Part shown: positions 1-10,176 of the stretch, one piece after another
Numbering within the stretch: position 1 is the stretch's first letter
Layout: every line of letters begins with the position of its first letter
Assembly (NCBI GenBank): GCA_951640165.1
Contig: OX621236.1
Location: 25,474,948-25,538,947, forward strand
Length of the DNA stretch: 64,000 bases
Reading direction: 5' to 3'
From: Pseudoips prasinana
Taxonomy: Eukaryota > Arthropoda > Insecta > Lepidoptera > Nolidae
Notes under the pieces: model-generated
The model's input: the letters and a program-made list of their open reading frames with translations, nothing else
What the model was told of the DNA's origin: nothing
The model's database searches: none
Position numbers and translations under genes: made by a program

Positions 1-2367
1 CCCCATTTGCATAAATATTGACTGTAAAAATAAATAAAGAGATCATTATTAACTTTTTTTACTGGAAATATGGTTGGAAAGTGCCCTTATTACTTTCAAT
101 AGTAAATAATATACATCAAGATAAAACCAATAAACATACTTATACAGATTAGTATAAAAATTTTATTTGGTAATTAGAAACTACTTATAATTACTCTTTA
201 TGTAAACACTCAAACTCACATTGTATCTCATTCCTTTAACCGTTCTAATAAAATAATGATCATAAATATGGTGGATAGAAATTAGTTTACATATATAGTA
301 TTGCATTTAAAATACAGTTTAATTGCAATATTTACATCATAATTCATGTTAATTCCGAATACTCATAGGTATTTTATAGGTCCGGTCTTCATTTGAAGAA
401 AAGCTGTATCAGTTATTTCGTCATACTTAACACGGTATTGCCACATCTTTGGAAAAAATCTTAAATCAATTAACCTACTGGCTATGTTTCAATAAAAAAT
501 GTTACAGGCATTCTGGTATTGTGCATCTGAGCATAATATATACATAGAAGATAGGTACTTTCTAAATATTTTTGTAAACCATTATTACTTAGAAGTAAAT
601 GCCTTTTATTAATAAATGCAAGTTCAATCAACGCCTGAACAATTTCATGAAATATCACAAAATACATGGTAGAATTTTTTAACCACATCTAACAGCAAGG
701 AAACATCATTTTAATATCTCTATTTGTCATACAATCGTAAAAATGTAAGTGAAGTGAACAAATGAAAAAATAATGCTGTGTACAGTCAACGGCAAAAGTA
801 GTTGAGCAAATTCGAACATGAGGCTTTGGTTTTTGAATGATCATGGATATTGGTCGGCAGTATCATTCCATATATTTTTTACACTTTGGTAAGTGTAAAA
901 AAAATGAAATAGAGTCTAGTGTGACGGTGAAGTATTGGATCACTTCACCGCTACAATGAACAAATGACGCAATTCAAGATAATTACTTATTATTATAATA
1001 TCCGTTTTTGAACATCTATTTTTGTCGTTGACTGTACTGTTAATAAAAAATCTGATTATACTTCTATGGAACTATTTGTGCGCCTAAGCATCACTGTATT
1101 TATTTTGAAACTATATCAGACAACAAATTCAATAAACTATATATAATTTGCTTTCTGAAGTAGATTATGAATATAATGTTTATAAGCAATACTGCGCCTG
1201 ATTCCATTCAATACTAACTAATATTAATATCATTGCATTTCTCTCTAATATAGTTCTTATGAAAAGAACAGGGCATTTTTAATAGTGGCATTTTAGTTTT
1301 GATGCTAAATACTGATTAAAAATATACGACTCGTAAGGACCTGTTGACTAATTACGTGCTCAGTGCGCATATAAGTGCGCAGTTTTAGATGATTGGCAAT
1401 TCTATGTATACCATGTATGTTTCCATACAAAATATATTACAGAGAGAGATGTAATGACATTATTACATAAATTGGCTTAGTGGTGTGAAAGATTGAGTCA
1501 CCAGCACTGTATAGTTTAAAAATAGGATGTCTCAGGTCTTCCTGTGATGTGGCATAAAAAATCCGCTTATTCTTATATTATAATCATTTTATCATCAGTT
1601 TGAATAGGCGGGTTTTTAGGTGGAAACATAAACTTAAATTGGTTTCCCATACAAATAACAAACCCATTTCAAAAGTCAAGTAAAATAATACCTAAACAAC
1701 ATATAATTAACATATAATTTTAAATCAATTACTTTCAGCTATTTTTATAAATAGCTAAGGAAACTAAAGCTTATAATGAGGCAACAATATTACTTATCGA
1801 AAATCTTGTGCAGCAAAGAAATACATCAAACTTACAAACTCTCATATGACAAATTAAAATATGGGCAATGTTGAGTACATAGTAGACAGCATGCCACAGC
1901 TTCCTGGAATATATAAAAAAAATATATTAGTGGGCATTCTAAAATACTTCTTCTAATAGTATCATCTAAAAAAAAATAATCCAACAATAATTCTGTAACT
2001 TTTGAACCACGGACTCTTAAGACTAAAAAGCATTTCAATTATTCTTAACTTCAGATAACAAAAGCCAAATAGTAATGACACATCCATCAAGAAGATACAA
2101 TTCAACAAACGGCATATGTTTCTTAAACAAGTAATTTTTTTCACCCCAATTCCCTTACCCTACTACTCAAAATGAAGTAGCTGGCAGAAGCTAATTAGTA
2201 AGAAAAAATCATGTAGTCTTTAAAAAGTGCTTGTAAATAGTTAGAAGATGTTTGTAGTTATATTATATTAACAGTACATAATTATTTTTAGGTACATGTA
2301 GATATGCAGTGTGTATCAGATCATTCAGTATTACTATTTGTCTCTGTTTGTACTGTATATATATATA
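1..2367. other. AT-rich stretch without a recognisable gene
   Basis: I see no coding exon, RNA gene or intact transposon here. The stretch is strongly AT-rich; open frames are short and interrupted. It holds one dispersed repeat (about 1325-1530) and, near 2218-2295, a copy of a tail-like segment that recurs at 35505-35590 and 53675-53740. It may contain distal 3' sequence of the minus-strand LRSAM1 gene or of a gene to the left, but no signal decides this. Confidence 0.5.
1325..1530. repeat. Dispersed repeat, copy of 39500-39670
   Basis: The stretch with 'ttctatgta', 'catacaaa.tatattac', 'gatgtaa', 'attgg/agtttag', 'ccagcactgt' and 'taaaaatagg' recurs in the same order, diverged, at about 39500-39670. 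The leading part (gactcgt, gttgact, aattacgtgc) also resembles 37610-37665. Shared order over about 130 bp implies an old interspersed repeat; the class is unknown. Confidence 0.45.
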
Positions 2368-2662
2368 CAAACTGGCTACTATGTACTTGGTAGCCATCAT
2401 GGGAAATATTAAAAAGTCATGCAAGGATTACACAAAGAGACTGAACAAATACAGAAATAAATTACCCAGGATTTCTCCTATTCATAGATTCATTTTATAT
2501 TCCACTTTTGTCCATTCCATAGACCTAAAGACTATGTAGTATATTGTTATTAAACAAATCCTGGGTAATTTATTTCTGTATTTGTTCAGTCTCTTTGTGT
2601 AATCCTTGCATGACTTTTTAATATTTCCCATGATGGCTACCAAGTACATAGTAGCCAGTTTG
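2368..2662. repeat. Perfect 107-bp inverted repeat with 81-bp spacer
   Basis: Bases 2368-2474 are the reverse complement of 2556-2662 with no mismatch that I can find. The outer ends read caaactggctac and the inner ends read ccaggattt. The spacer 2475-2555 is unique. Both arms give the same open reading frame in mirror orientation, a consequence of the symmetry and not evidence of a gene. The element lies 451 bp beyond the LRSAM1 stop codon and could be part of its 3' transcript. Zero divergence suggests a recent foldback insertion or ongoing gene conversion. Confidence 0.95.
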
Positions 2663-2774
2663 AGTAAACTATACATACAACCTTAATTAGAAATATGGCA
2701 AGGATCAAAATGTTTGGATAATTACGCAAAATGCATTGAATATTCAGTTGTACATTGCCTTAAATCCTACTAAT

Positions 2775-2960
2775 TTCTACTAATATTATAGTTTATTATA
2801 GGAAAGTTTGTGAGTACCTATGGATGTATAGATGTTTGTTACTCTTTCACACAAAAACTACAGAATGGATTTTGATGAAATTTTGTAATAATATAGGTTA
2901 AATGATGGTGAAAGCAATACTATATTTTTATTGTCTCCAAAGGAATAGGTAGTGAGTTTC
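2775..2960. mobile_element. Relic of a common lepidopteran interspersed element
   Basis: The text 'tactaatattatag', 'gaaagtttgtgag', 'gatgtttgttactctttcac', 'aaaactac.gaa.ggattttgatgaaat' follows the order of a non-autonomous repeat I recognise as abundant in moths and butterflies. Related, diverged copies with a shared ending (gcactgctagta / gcacagctagta) occur at 52155-52402 and 61735-62068. The class (Helitron-like or other) cannot be settled from these fragments. Confidence 0.5.
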
Positions 2961-3112
2961 ACCTAACTAAGAACTTGACTGTACCAGTGAAGGGTAAGCA
3001 AAATTATTTATACTTGCAGTTATAGAAGTATTTCAGTATCAAGCTGAAGTGGATTATCAATTTTTAAGAGGGATAATGAGTAAAATATGATACATACCCA
3101 ATTTCACAAGAC

Positions 3113-5206
3113 TCATGCAACTATAACTTTGATTTTTCGCTCAATGGAACTCCTGCACATGGGACAGCTGTCCATTTCTTGTGTTGCACACGGCTGACAA
3201 CAACACATATGACCACAGGGCACAAATACAACATTGCTCTTAGCATCCATACAAATTACACATTCAGCCTCCAATACAGAATCATCCATTTGACTAGAAG
3301 CTACTACTCCAGTACAGTTCTGCTCTTCAGACAAGTCTTCAGAAGGAGCACTTGGTACAGAGGATGTGGTTGCTTTGAAATTATCCACATTATAATTTTG
3401 ACTTTTAGCTCCAACATACAAATTGATTGCTCTTATAATACTTTCTCTATCTGAAGACAATGATACACCACTTGCTTTCAGTTCATCAGAAGTGACGTTT
3501 AGTAGAGATTCCCCAGAAAATAAAAACTTGACCAAGAATGGCAGGCAATGAATAGCTCCTTCCTGAAGCAGATAATTCGCCAAAGCAGGATCTAAACATT
3601 TTCTTATATCTAATAAGGTCCTTGGTGCAGAATCCATTAACTTCTGGTAATTCTTCAACCAAAAATCTGTTGACTTATCAGTTTCACTCTCCATTTCTTT
3701 CATCGTCTCAATAAGCTGTTTTCTTCTTTTGTTCTTTTGATCAAACAGATCATCTAACAGATTCACAAGCTGGACTCTCTGTTGCAACAGCTCATTGTAA
3801 TTGTATGTAATATGTAATTTTTTCTTCTCTTGTTCAATGGCACTCAGTTTTGCTAAATGTAAAGAAATTAAAGATATCTCTTGATTAAGGCTCCAACTCC
3901 TTGCATCAACTTTCTCTAATAGTGATGCAACCATAGCCATTTGAATGTCCTGATCTTCAAGGAGTTGTTCAACTAGAACTGTGCGGGATTGGTCCTTAGC
4001 AGTCAATAACTCTGTTAACTTATCACTTACTTGTAAGTCTTGCATAAGCATACTTTGCTTCATATTATTTAAGGAGTCTTTATAGTATTTCTGGGAATGT
4101 TTCATTGAATAATCCTCCTCTATTAACTGTTCCATTGCTCTTAAAACATCAGCCTTTCTAATATTATCATAATTTTGCCGTGTGATTTCCAACAACCTGT
4201 CATGTTCTGATTGTTCATGTGCAAGTTGCTGCTGTACAATTTCAGGTTTCAAATAATCCGATTGGATAAAGTTTTCAACTAAACATACAATTTCTTTTTC
4301 ATCATCTTGTATAGCTTTGATCAATTTTTGACGATCCTTTTCCCTATCCATATGCACTTTGGCTATTTCATGGTCCAGTTCAATCTGCTCTTGTAACACT
4401 TTATTTAAAAACTTCTCCCTTTGTTCTTTAGCCGCTTTGTGTAATCTACTCTCTTGTTCAACTATAGCAGCTTCTTGTTCTTCCCAGGTTGTTGCATTGA
4501 GTTTTATGAAAGGATCTATAACTGTGTTTGGTGACTGAATTGAAGGTATGTCACTTTGATTAAATAAAGGTGGAAAATAATCCACATTCATTTTCATACA
4601 TAAATATTTCATTATTTCTGCAGTACCTTGTGTAGCCACTTCTAGTGGAGGAAATAGAAACTGTTCGCCATCTAATTGCAGGGACATCAAATTGGTAGCA
4701 AAACACAGTTCTGGGCAAAGTTCATATAAATATTTATTGTCAGTTAAGTTTAATGTTCTTAAACTTTTCAACTTGCCTACTGATGGTGTGAGCATACTGA
4801 GGCTATTTTTAGATACATCTAATATTTGTAAAGATTGCATAAACTGGATGTTTTCAGGGAGTGATTTAATGTGGTTATCTTGTAGATACAGCTCAGTTAG
4901 ATTCACTAAATATCTAATATCGTTGGGTAAATGGGAAAATTTATTGCCACTTAAATTGATAACCTTAATGAGGTACAAATCTGACAACTGACCTCCTTCT
5001 TCTAACGACTGTAGAGCATTGGTATGTAGATACAAACGTTCTTTTCTGTATACTTTACAAATTGAATAAGTACCGGATGGCACCTGTCGCAATTGGCAGT
5101 CTGAGAGATCGAAGTCTGGCTCAGGGGATTCTCTTGCAATATACAGCTTCCTCTCTAGCTTTGCTCGACTCTCGGTATCATTGTGTGCCCTCCCAAACAA
5201 CGACAT
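3113..5206 (-). CDS. LRSAM1: LRSAM1-like E3 ubiquitin ligase (LRR, coiled coil, SAM, RING)
   Basis: A single open frame of 697 codons read from ATG at 5206 to TGA at 3113. Domains in order: an N-terminal segment starting MSLFGRAH, leucine-rich repeats at about residues 80-190 (e.g. LTELYLQDNHIKSLPENI), a long charged coiled coil at about 245-545, a SAM domain at about 540-610, a PSAP motif near 618-621 and a C3HC4 RING at about 647-690 (CVIC, PCGHMCCC, CPMC). Human LRSAM1 has the same order, nearly the same length (723 aa), and P(T/S)AP motifs that bind TSG101; it ubiquitinates TSG101 and acts in endosomal sorting and xenophagy. I chose 5206 because its N-terminus aligns with the family start and its context (gacaATG) is good. 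An in-frame ATG at 5242 would add 12 residues. The gene has no intron, unlike vertebrate orthologues. Family assignment is secure; substrates are inferred. Confidence 0.93.
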   Translation of the reverse strand: MSLFGRAHNDTESRAKLERKLYIARESPEPDFDLSDCQLRQVPSGTYSICKVYRKERLYLHTNALQSLEEGGQLSDLYLIKVINLSGNKFSHLPNDIRYLVNLTELYLQDNHIKSLPENIQFMQSLQILDVSKNSLSMLTPSVGKLKSLRTLNLTDNKYLYELCPELCFATNLMSLQLDGEQFLFPPLEVATQGTAEIMKYLCMKMNVDYFPPLFNQSDIPSIQSPNTVIDPFIKLNATTWEEQEAAIVEQESRLHKAAKEQREKFLNKVLQEQIELDHEIAKVHMDREKDRQKLIKAIQDDEKEIVCLVENFIQSDYLKPEIVQQQLAHEQSEHDRLLEITRQNYDNIRKADVLRAMEQLIEEDYSMKHSQKYYKDSLNNMKQSMLMQDLQVSDKLTELLTAKDQSRTVLVEQLLEDQDIQMAMVASLLEKVDARSWSLNQEISLISLHLAKLSAIEQEKKKLHITYNYNELLQQRVQLVNLLDDLFDQKNKRRKQLIETMKEMESETDKSTDFWLKNYQKLMDSAPRTLLDIRKCLDPALANYLLQEGAIHCLPFLVKFLFSGESLLNVTSDELKASGVSLSSDRESIIRAINLYVGAKSQNYNVDNFKATTSSVPSAPSEDLSEEQNCTGVVASSQMDDSVLEAECVICMDAKSNVVFVPCGHMCCCQPCATQEMDSCPMCRSSIERKIKVIVA

Positions 5207-5242
5207 TGTCGCTTGGTTGACGCACGACACAGCACAACCCAT
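5207..5242 (-). other. Optional 12-codon N-terminal extension of LRSAM1
   Basis: An in-frame ATG at 5242 precedes the chosen start by 12 codons with no stop between. The extension begins MGCAVSCVNQAT, which fits the N-myristoylation consensus (Gly2, Ser6) with a Cys3 that could be palmitoylated. Its context (ttaATGG) is weaker at -3 than that of the 5206 ATG, so leaky scanning could give two isoforms. The family is not known to me to be myristoylated. The frame stays open further upstream to about 5281 but without another ATG. Confidence 0.35.
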
Positions 5243-5931
5243 TAAACAATGATAAACTTGTATATTCTTTACAGTCGTCACCGGTTTTGATACTTCATTG
5301 CAAATTGGTGCCCGTATCTTGTAAGAATATGTTAAGCACTATCAGCGTACCATGATTTTATCTAATTAAAACGACAAAAAGATAAACAGGAAAAAACAAC
5401 AATAATATACACTCAGCAGTAATCAGCAAAATAAAAGTTTGACAGTTTTGACACTGACAGAGATTAGTTAGTGACCACGATATTAGTGACATTTTTTTTT
5501 TTCATGACCATGGATATGAATTTCTTGAGTCGTAATAAATAATGGTATCATTATAACATTATGTAGCATTTTCGTCATTTAGTCAATAGTCAAAGTCAAA
5601 AAATTCAAGTCAAAGTCCTATCCCAGTAAGGCAGTGAAGAGTACTAGAAGCTTCTTATGGAGTTTGCTGCTTTCCCCCAAGTGCGTACGTTGTCAAAGAC
5701 GTTGTGCACTGCTGCCAATAGCTGATTTTGATATACCGCTAAGTGTAAATTTAAAGTATACTGTTTCTTATTCTAGACGAACATCTCGTGTGTGGTCTTC
5801 GCTAAAGAATAGTATAAAAATAAAATACCTAAACCTTACTTAAACCTTAAATCAAATTATAATTGCTTATATATAGGTAGTCTTCGTATTTTTTTAGTGA
5901 AATAGGAATAAACGAATATAATTGTAGGTCC
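5243..5931. other. 5' flank of LRSAM1, no gene seen
   Basis: This AT-rich stretch should hold the 5' UTR and promoter of LRSAM1, but I see no TATA box at a sensible distance or any other clear core element. Short open frames on the plus strand (for example 5634-5843) show no family features. Confidence 0.4.
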
Positions 5932-6754
5932 ACTATACAACGTGTAACAGAAAGTGTGAACGTAACTTAAGGGGGTTATAGGGTATCAGGACGGCTACCT
6001 ATGGACGAAACTTCAAACAGAAATAATAATTTTTTATTCAACTAGTAATTTATTTTTCTATCGACAACCTAAATCAACAAGTAAGATTACCGACATTATG
6101 AACAACACTAAAAACTCAGCCGCAAGGGTAATGAACTTACCGCGAACTCTTTGGGTACCTACTACTTAGACTGTAAATAAAAAGTGTGGTTCTGTACAGT
6201 CACATAATTTATTACACGTGTTTATTTTAAGATTCAATCAAATGTTTAACTGAATTTTTGCTCTAGTTTTTAAAGGTTCCCTGTAACGAAATTTTAATCA
6301 TTCATACAAATTTGATAACTAGGAAAAATCACTTAATTTAATTTAAATTGATATTTCGCAAGATATTGGATCTAGGAGAAATAAATAATTTAATTGACTT
6401 GTGTAACTGCCGATATTTTTTTGTCTTAAATAGTAAGAATATTAAATTTTTCTTTCAGTATGTGAATTTAATCTGGCCGGAAACGAATAGGTACTTAATT
6501 TTTAATGCAAACTATACAAACTAACCAGATAAACACACGCGGTACGGTACTGATAAATTACTAAAAAATATGAAGAATGTACTAGGCTCATATGAACATT
6601 AGGGGACATTTCGAATTCCGTCCTGATTTTGTCGCAAGGAACTCTAATACGGCGGCGAATACAAAGGATTGATGTAGGTAAATAATAAATGGTTAAACAT
6701 TTTTTAATATTCATCAAAGCGGGCCCCGCGCGCGCGCGCGCTCCATTTGAATGT

Positions 6755-7085
6755 GTTCGAACTCATTGGTCTAGCGGTAGCGTGTTCAACTGCAGATAAT
6801 AAAGTCCTGGGTTCAAATCCCGGGTCGGGCCAAAAAGTGATTATGGGAATAATGAAGTCCTGGGTTCAATTCCCGGGTCGGGCCAAAAAGTGATTATGGG
6901 ATTTTTCCGTAAAAAGAAATTTCTCAGTATCAGCCCGAAGTCTGGGAGTTGACCATATTACACCCCCATGCCTCGGAGAGCACGTAAAGCCGTCGTTCCT
7001 GTGCCTGACCACTTTCCGGTCGTATCGCTAGTAGTCCCATCAGATCATGAGAGTGATGGAATAGAAAGTGCAGGGGCACTTTCAA
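6755..7085 (+). mobile_element. tRNA-derived SINE, family B copy 1
   Basis: The head carries Pol III promoter-like boxes: ttggtctagcggtagcg (A box) and gggttcaaatcccgg (B box), then the body ending near tcatgagagtgatggaatag. A 52-bp part that includes the B box (about 6799-6850) is tandemly duplicated at 6851-6902. Related copies lie on the minus strand at 17758-18113, 36598-36945 and 38415-38735. It is a SINE and not a tRNA gene because no cloverleaf closes and the same body follows each head. Confidence 0.85.
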
Positions 7086-7088
7086 TTC

Positions 7089-7131
7089 CACCTTTAAAAT
7101 TTAGAGTGATACACTCTAAATTTTAAAGGTG
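7089..7131. repeat. Perfect 20-bp hairpin with 3-nt loop
   Basis: Bases 7089-7108 (cacctttaaaatttagagtg) and 7112-7131 are exact reverse complements around the loop ata. It lies just past the SINE inside the TIR element. Confidence 0.9.
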
Positions 7132-8623
7132 TAACGACATATTAATCATTCATACAATACATACAAATAAAAAAAAATATGAATAATGTACTAGGCTTAT
7201 ATGAACAGTAGGGGACATTTCAAATTCCGTCCTGATTATATCCAAAGTTACACTAATATGGCGGCAAAATCAAAGAGTTGATGTAGGTAAATAATAAACG
7301 GTTAAATATCTTTTAATATTCATTTAAGCTAGCCGCGCGCGTCGTCGATGCCTAGGCGGCTCTTTTGAGTGGACTCAAAGACGCCGCCAAAGGGGCCGCG
7401 TTCGAAGAAAGCCGCCAAATTCATCAAATATTGTGCAATTTCATTTATTTAATAAAAATATTAAAATCATCAGTTGTTCGTAAACTGCTGTCTATTTAGG
7501 TCGTGTTTAGTTACTAAATCGTCTAAAATGTCGTTTAGTAATGAGTAAAGTGTTCCGCGAAATCCTTAACTACCTATGTCGTTTAGTGATCGTAATAATT
7601 TTGAAAATGTCGTGCATTCATCTATGAAAGAATAGCCTCAGACGTGCACTTTGTGATGATGAGGATTCATAGGTCACAGAATTTAAGGCTGTTTAATTAC
7701 GAGGAACCTATGTCGTGAAGGGTACAGTGTCGCGATGGAGGCCACGCCTCTTTATAACTAAGAAACATGAAAGCTTTACGATTCTATGAATATGTTGTAC
7801 ATGAGAGAGACTCGTGTTAGTTGGCAAGTCTTAGAGTTAAGCTTTCGGTGTCGGTGCAGATTTTAGTGAACGTGAAATAATGAAATTCTTTCATCAGTAC
7901 TGAAAACAACTTCAACTAAAAGTTAAACTATAAAAAGATTCTCGTAATGTGTTTGTGTATCACGTACTTATACGATGTAAAGTATCCAATAGCTATTCAG
8001 CAGTGCTATAAATAAAAACATAACTCGAAAATAAAACAAAACATGTGTAGTGAGTGCAATCGGTATCAAACTACCAGGCGTGCATAGAAACACAGGTATG
8101 TCAAACAATTTCCAGCGTAAATCAGAATCAGCTGTGCTGTGTTAGTACGGATGTTCGTTATATCGATAGAAATACTTGTCGATATATTGAATGGTATATT
8201 ATTTTACGATCAAGATTAAAATGATGGTATTTCGGTATGAGATTTTGTGTATAGGTATGCTTAAGGAGACTGTATATGCCCCTTAAGTTACGTTCACTCT
8301 TTCTGTTACACGTTGTATAGTAGTCATTCTAGAGCCTTACCGCTTCCTACTTCCTAGCTCCCACAAATGATCTATCGATACTACCTTATTATTCTCTCTT
8401 GTATATATATCCAATTTCTTTAAGGGTTTAAAAATACCTCAACCAAGTTCAAGAAAACCACTGTACCCCTTAAAATTTACCAAACATTTGTGTCCATCTA
8501 TTATATTTATGTTTGTAAAGTACCCCGTGACACAGGCATTAGGTTCCGTAGTGCGGGCGTCGTCTTTATAATAAAATAATATATAAATTTTAACTAATAT
8601 TAAAACGTTTGGGGTACCTAATT

Positions 8624-9140
8624 ACATCTTTTTAGGGTTCCGTAGCCAAATGAAAAAAAACGGAACTCTTATAGATTCATCATGTCTGTCCGTCCGTATG
8701 TCACCGCCCCTTTTTTCCGAAACTATAAGGTACAATTGAAACTTGGTAGGCGCATTAAGATTTTCAAACAAGAATAAAAAAAGAACAATAATTTTGGGGG
8801 TTCCCCATACATGAACTGAAACTCAAATTTTCATCGTACCCATACATGTGGTATCTATGGATAGGTCTTCAAAAATGATATTGAGGTTTCTAATATCATT
8901 TTTGTCTAAACTGAACAGTTTGCGCGAAAGACACTTCCAAAGTGGTAAAATGAGTGCCCCCCCCCCCCCCCCCCCGCCCCTGTATGTAACTTCTAAAATA
9001 AGAGAATGTTAAAACTAGAAAAAATATACGATGTACCTACATTACCATGCAAACTCCCACCGAAAATTGGTTTGAACGAGATCTAGTTCGAGAACCCTTC
9101 ATGGGCGAGTCCGACTCATACTTAGCCGGTTTTTTATTTA
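8624..9140. mobile_element. Lepidopteran interspersed repeat with 'gtctgtccgtccgt' motif
   Basis: The stretch starts with tagggttccgtagccaaa, continues with catgtctgtccgtccg, and ends with gcgagtccgactcatacttagccggtttttt. The same ends occur at 49740-50003 (tgtctgtctgtccgtc ... ccgactcgtacttggccggtttttt), and a start fragment at 26105-26150. I recognise this as a very common moth and butterfly repeat. A run of 19 C residues (8957-8975) sits inside. Confidence 0.65.
8957..8975. repeat. Poly-C tract (C19)
   Basis: Nineteen consecutive C residues followed by gcccc, inside the interspersed repeat 8624-9140. Such homopolymers are prone to length error in sequencing. Confidence 0.9.
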
Positions 9141-9260
9141 ATTTAGAATTATAATGACTTATTAAAATAGATATTTGGACCAAGTTATACATGTACATAC
9201 ATATTATTATGTTTGTAGGAAATCAATATGGGTTATAAAGGCTAAGTTAAAATTTGTATC

Positions 9261-9788
9261 ACCCAATTTGAATGTTTATATTATTACCTATGCAAAATAG
9301 TACGGAGAAACTTTATTGTTCTAGATTTGTCATAGAGTTTATTTTTTAACTGATTTTGTTGGGTTACCTTTCACTCGGTTTTTCCGTAGGTAGGTACAGC
9401 TACCGTAGGTACAGCTACTAATTATTAATAGAGGCGGGATTAGTACATAACGGAAAAAAAAATATCTAAAAGAAAAATAGAGATACTACCACCGTCTTAC
9501 ATCATCATTTTATTTATATATATCCACCCAATTTGAATGTTTATATTATTACCTATGCAAAATAGTACGGAGAAACTTTATTGTTCTAGATTTGTCATAG
9601 AGTTTATTTTTTAACTGATTTTGTTAGGTTACCTTTCACTCGGTTTTTCCGTAGGTAGGTACAGCTACCGTTGGTACAGCTACTAATTATTTATAGAGGC
9701 GGGATTAGTACAAAACGGAAAAAAAATATCTAGAAGAAAAATAGAAATACTACCACCGTCTTACATCATCATTTTATTTATATATCCA
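9261..9788. repeat. Tandem duplication, 265-bp unit, two copies
   Basis: Copy 1 runs 9261-9525 and copy 2 runs 9526-9788. Both start acccaatttgaatgtttat and end in ttatttatatatcc. They differ at only a few sites (for example ttgttgggtt versus ttgttaggtt, and ccgtaggtac versus ccgttggtac). Neither has a coding frame. Each contains its own short repeat of gtaggtacagctac. Confidence 0.92.
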
Positions 9789-10176
9789 ACGACAGAAAAC
9801 TAACGACTCTTCTCTCCCCCTTGTCAAACGATGCCATATTTTATTATGTCATACCTAGATCAATTAAAATTTATTTTGTATCGCACGCTAAAGACTCACT
9901 TTGTGTTCTCAAGACCGTCTTTCTAATTGTATATAACTAAAATCACTTGATGTAGTAGTTAAATATATTTATTTCTTCCAGTCTTAATAATAACAACTGA
10001 TAAATTAACTAACAAACATGACTGACAATAATAGGTAAGAGTATAAAAACTTATTCTACTTAGTCGAATAGGTACTTCTTATTGAAATCAAAATAACCTG
10101 TACAACTTCTTAACAACTAAGTAAGTAGGTAACTACTTAAGTTCTGTCAACTTGGCCCCTAAACTACTTTATTCTT
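9789..10176. other. 3' flank of astacin gene 1
   Basis: This stretch lies downstream of the astacin 1 stop codon (10177, minus strand) and should hold its 3' UTR. Several AATAAA-like words occur on the minus strand around 9966-9975. No other gene is seen. Confidence 0.4.

Larger units (their letters stand above)
6566..7345. repeat. Direct duplication of ~170 bp flanking a SINE
   Basis: The segment 6566-6735 (aaaaatatgaagaatgtac, gggacatttcgaattccgtc, gttgatgtaggtaaataataaa, tttaatattcat, then a GC-rich cgcgcg run) recurs at about 7166-7345 in the same order with some substitutions. The copies are about 600 bp apart and enclose the SINE at 6755-7085 and the hairpin at 7089-7131. They may be subrepeats of the surrounding TIR element. 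Confidence 0.75.
5932..8321. mobile_element. 2.39-kb element with 43-bp terminal inverted repeats
   Basis: Bases 5932-5974 (actatacaacgtgtaacag...) match the reverse complement of 8279-8321 at 42 of 43 positions. That geometry marks the ends of a non-autonomous DNA transposon. The interior has no transposase frame. It contains a direct duplication (about 6566-6735 and 7166-7345), a tRNA-SINE (6755-7085) and a 20-bp hairpin. No clear target-site duplication is visible, so superfamily is undecided. Confidence 0.65.

Noticed and set aside
2309..2676. Two overlapping frames sharing the peptide LATMYLVAIMGNIKKS
   Set aside because: They are mirror translations of the two palindrome arms, not genes.
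3113..5281. LRSAM1 start at 5281
   Set aside because: The codon there is GTG, which is not a normal eukaryotic start; the usable ATGs are at 5242 and 5206.
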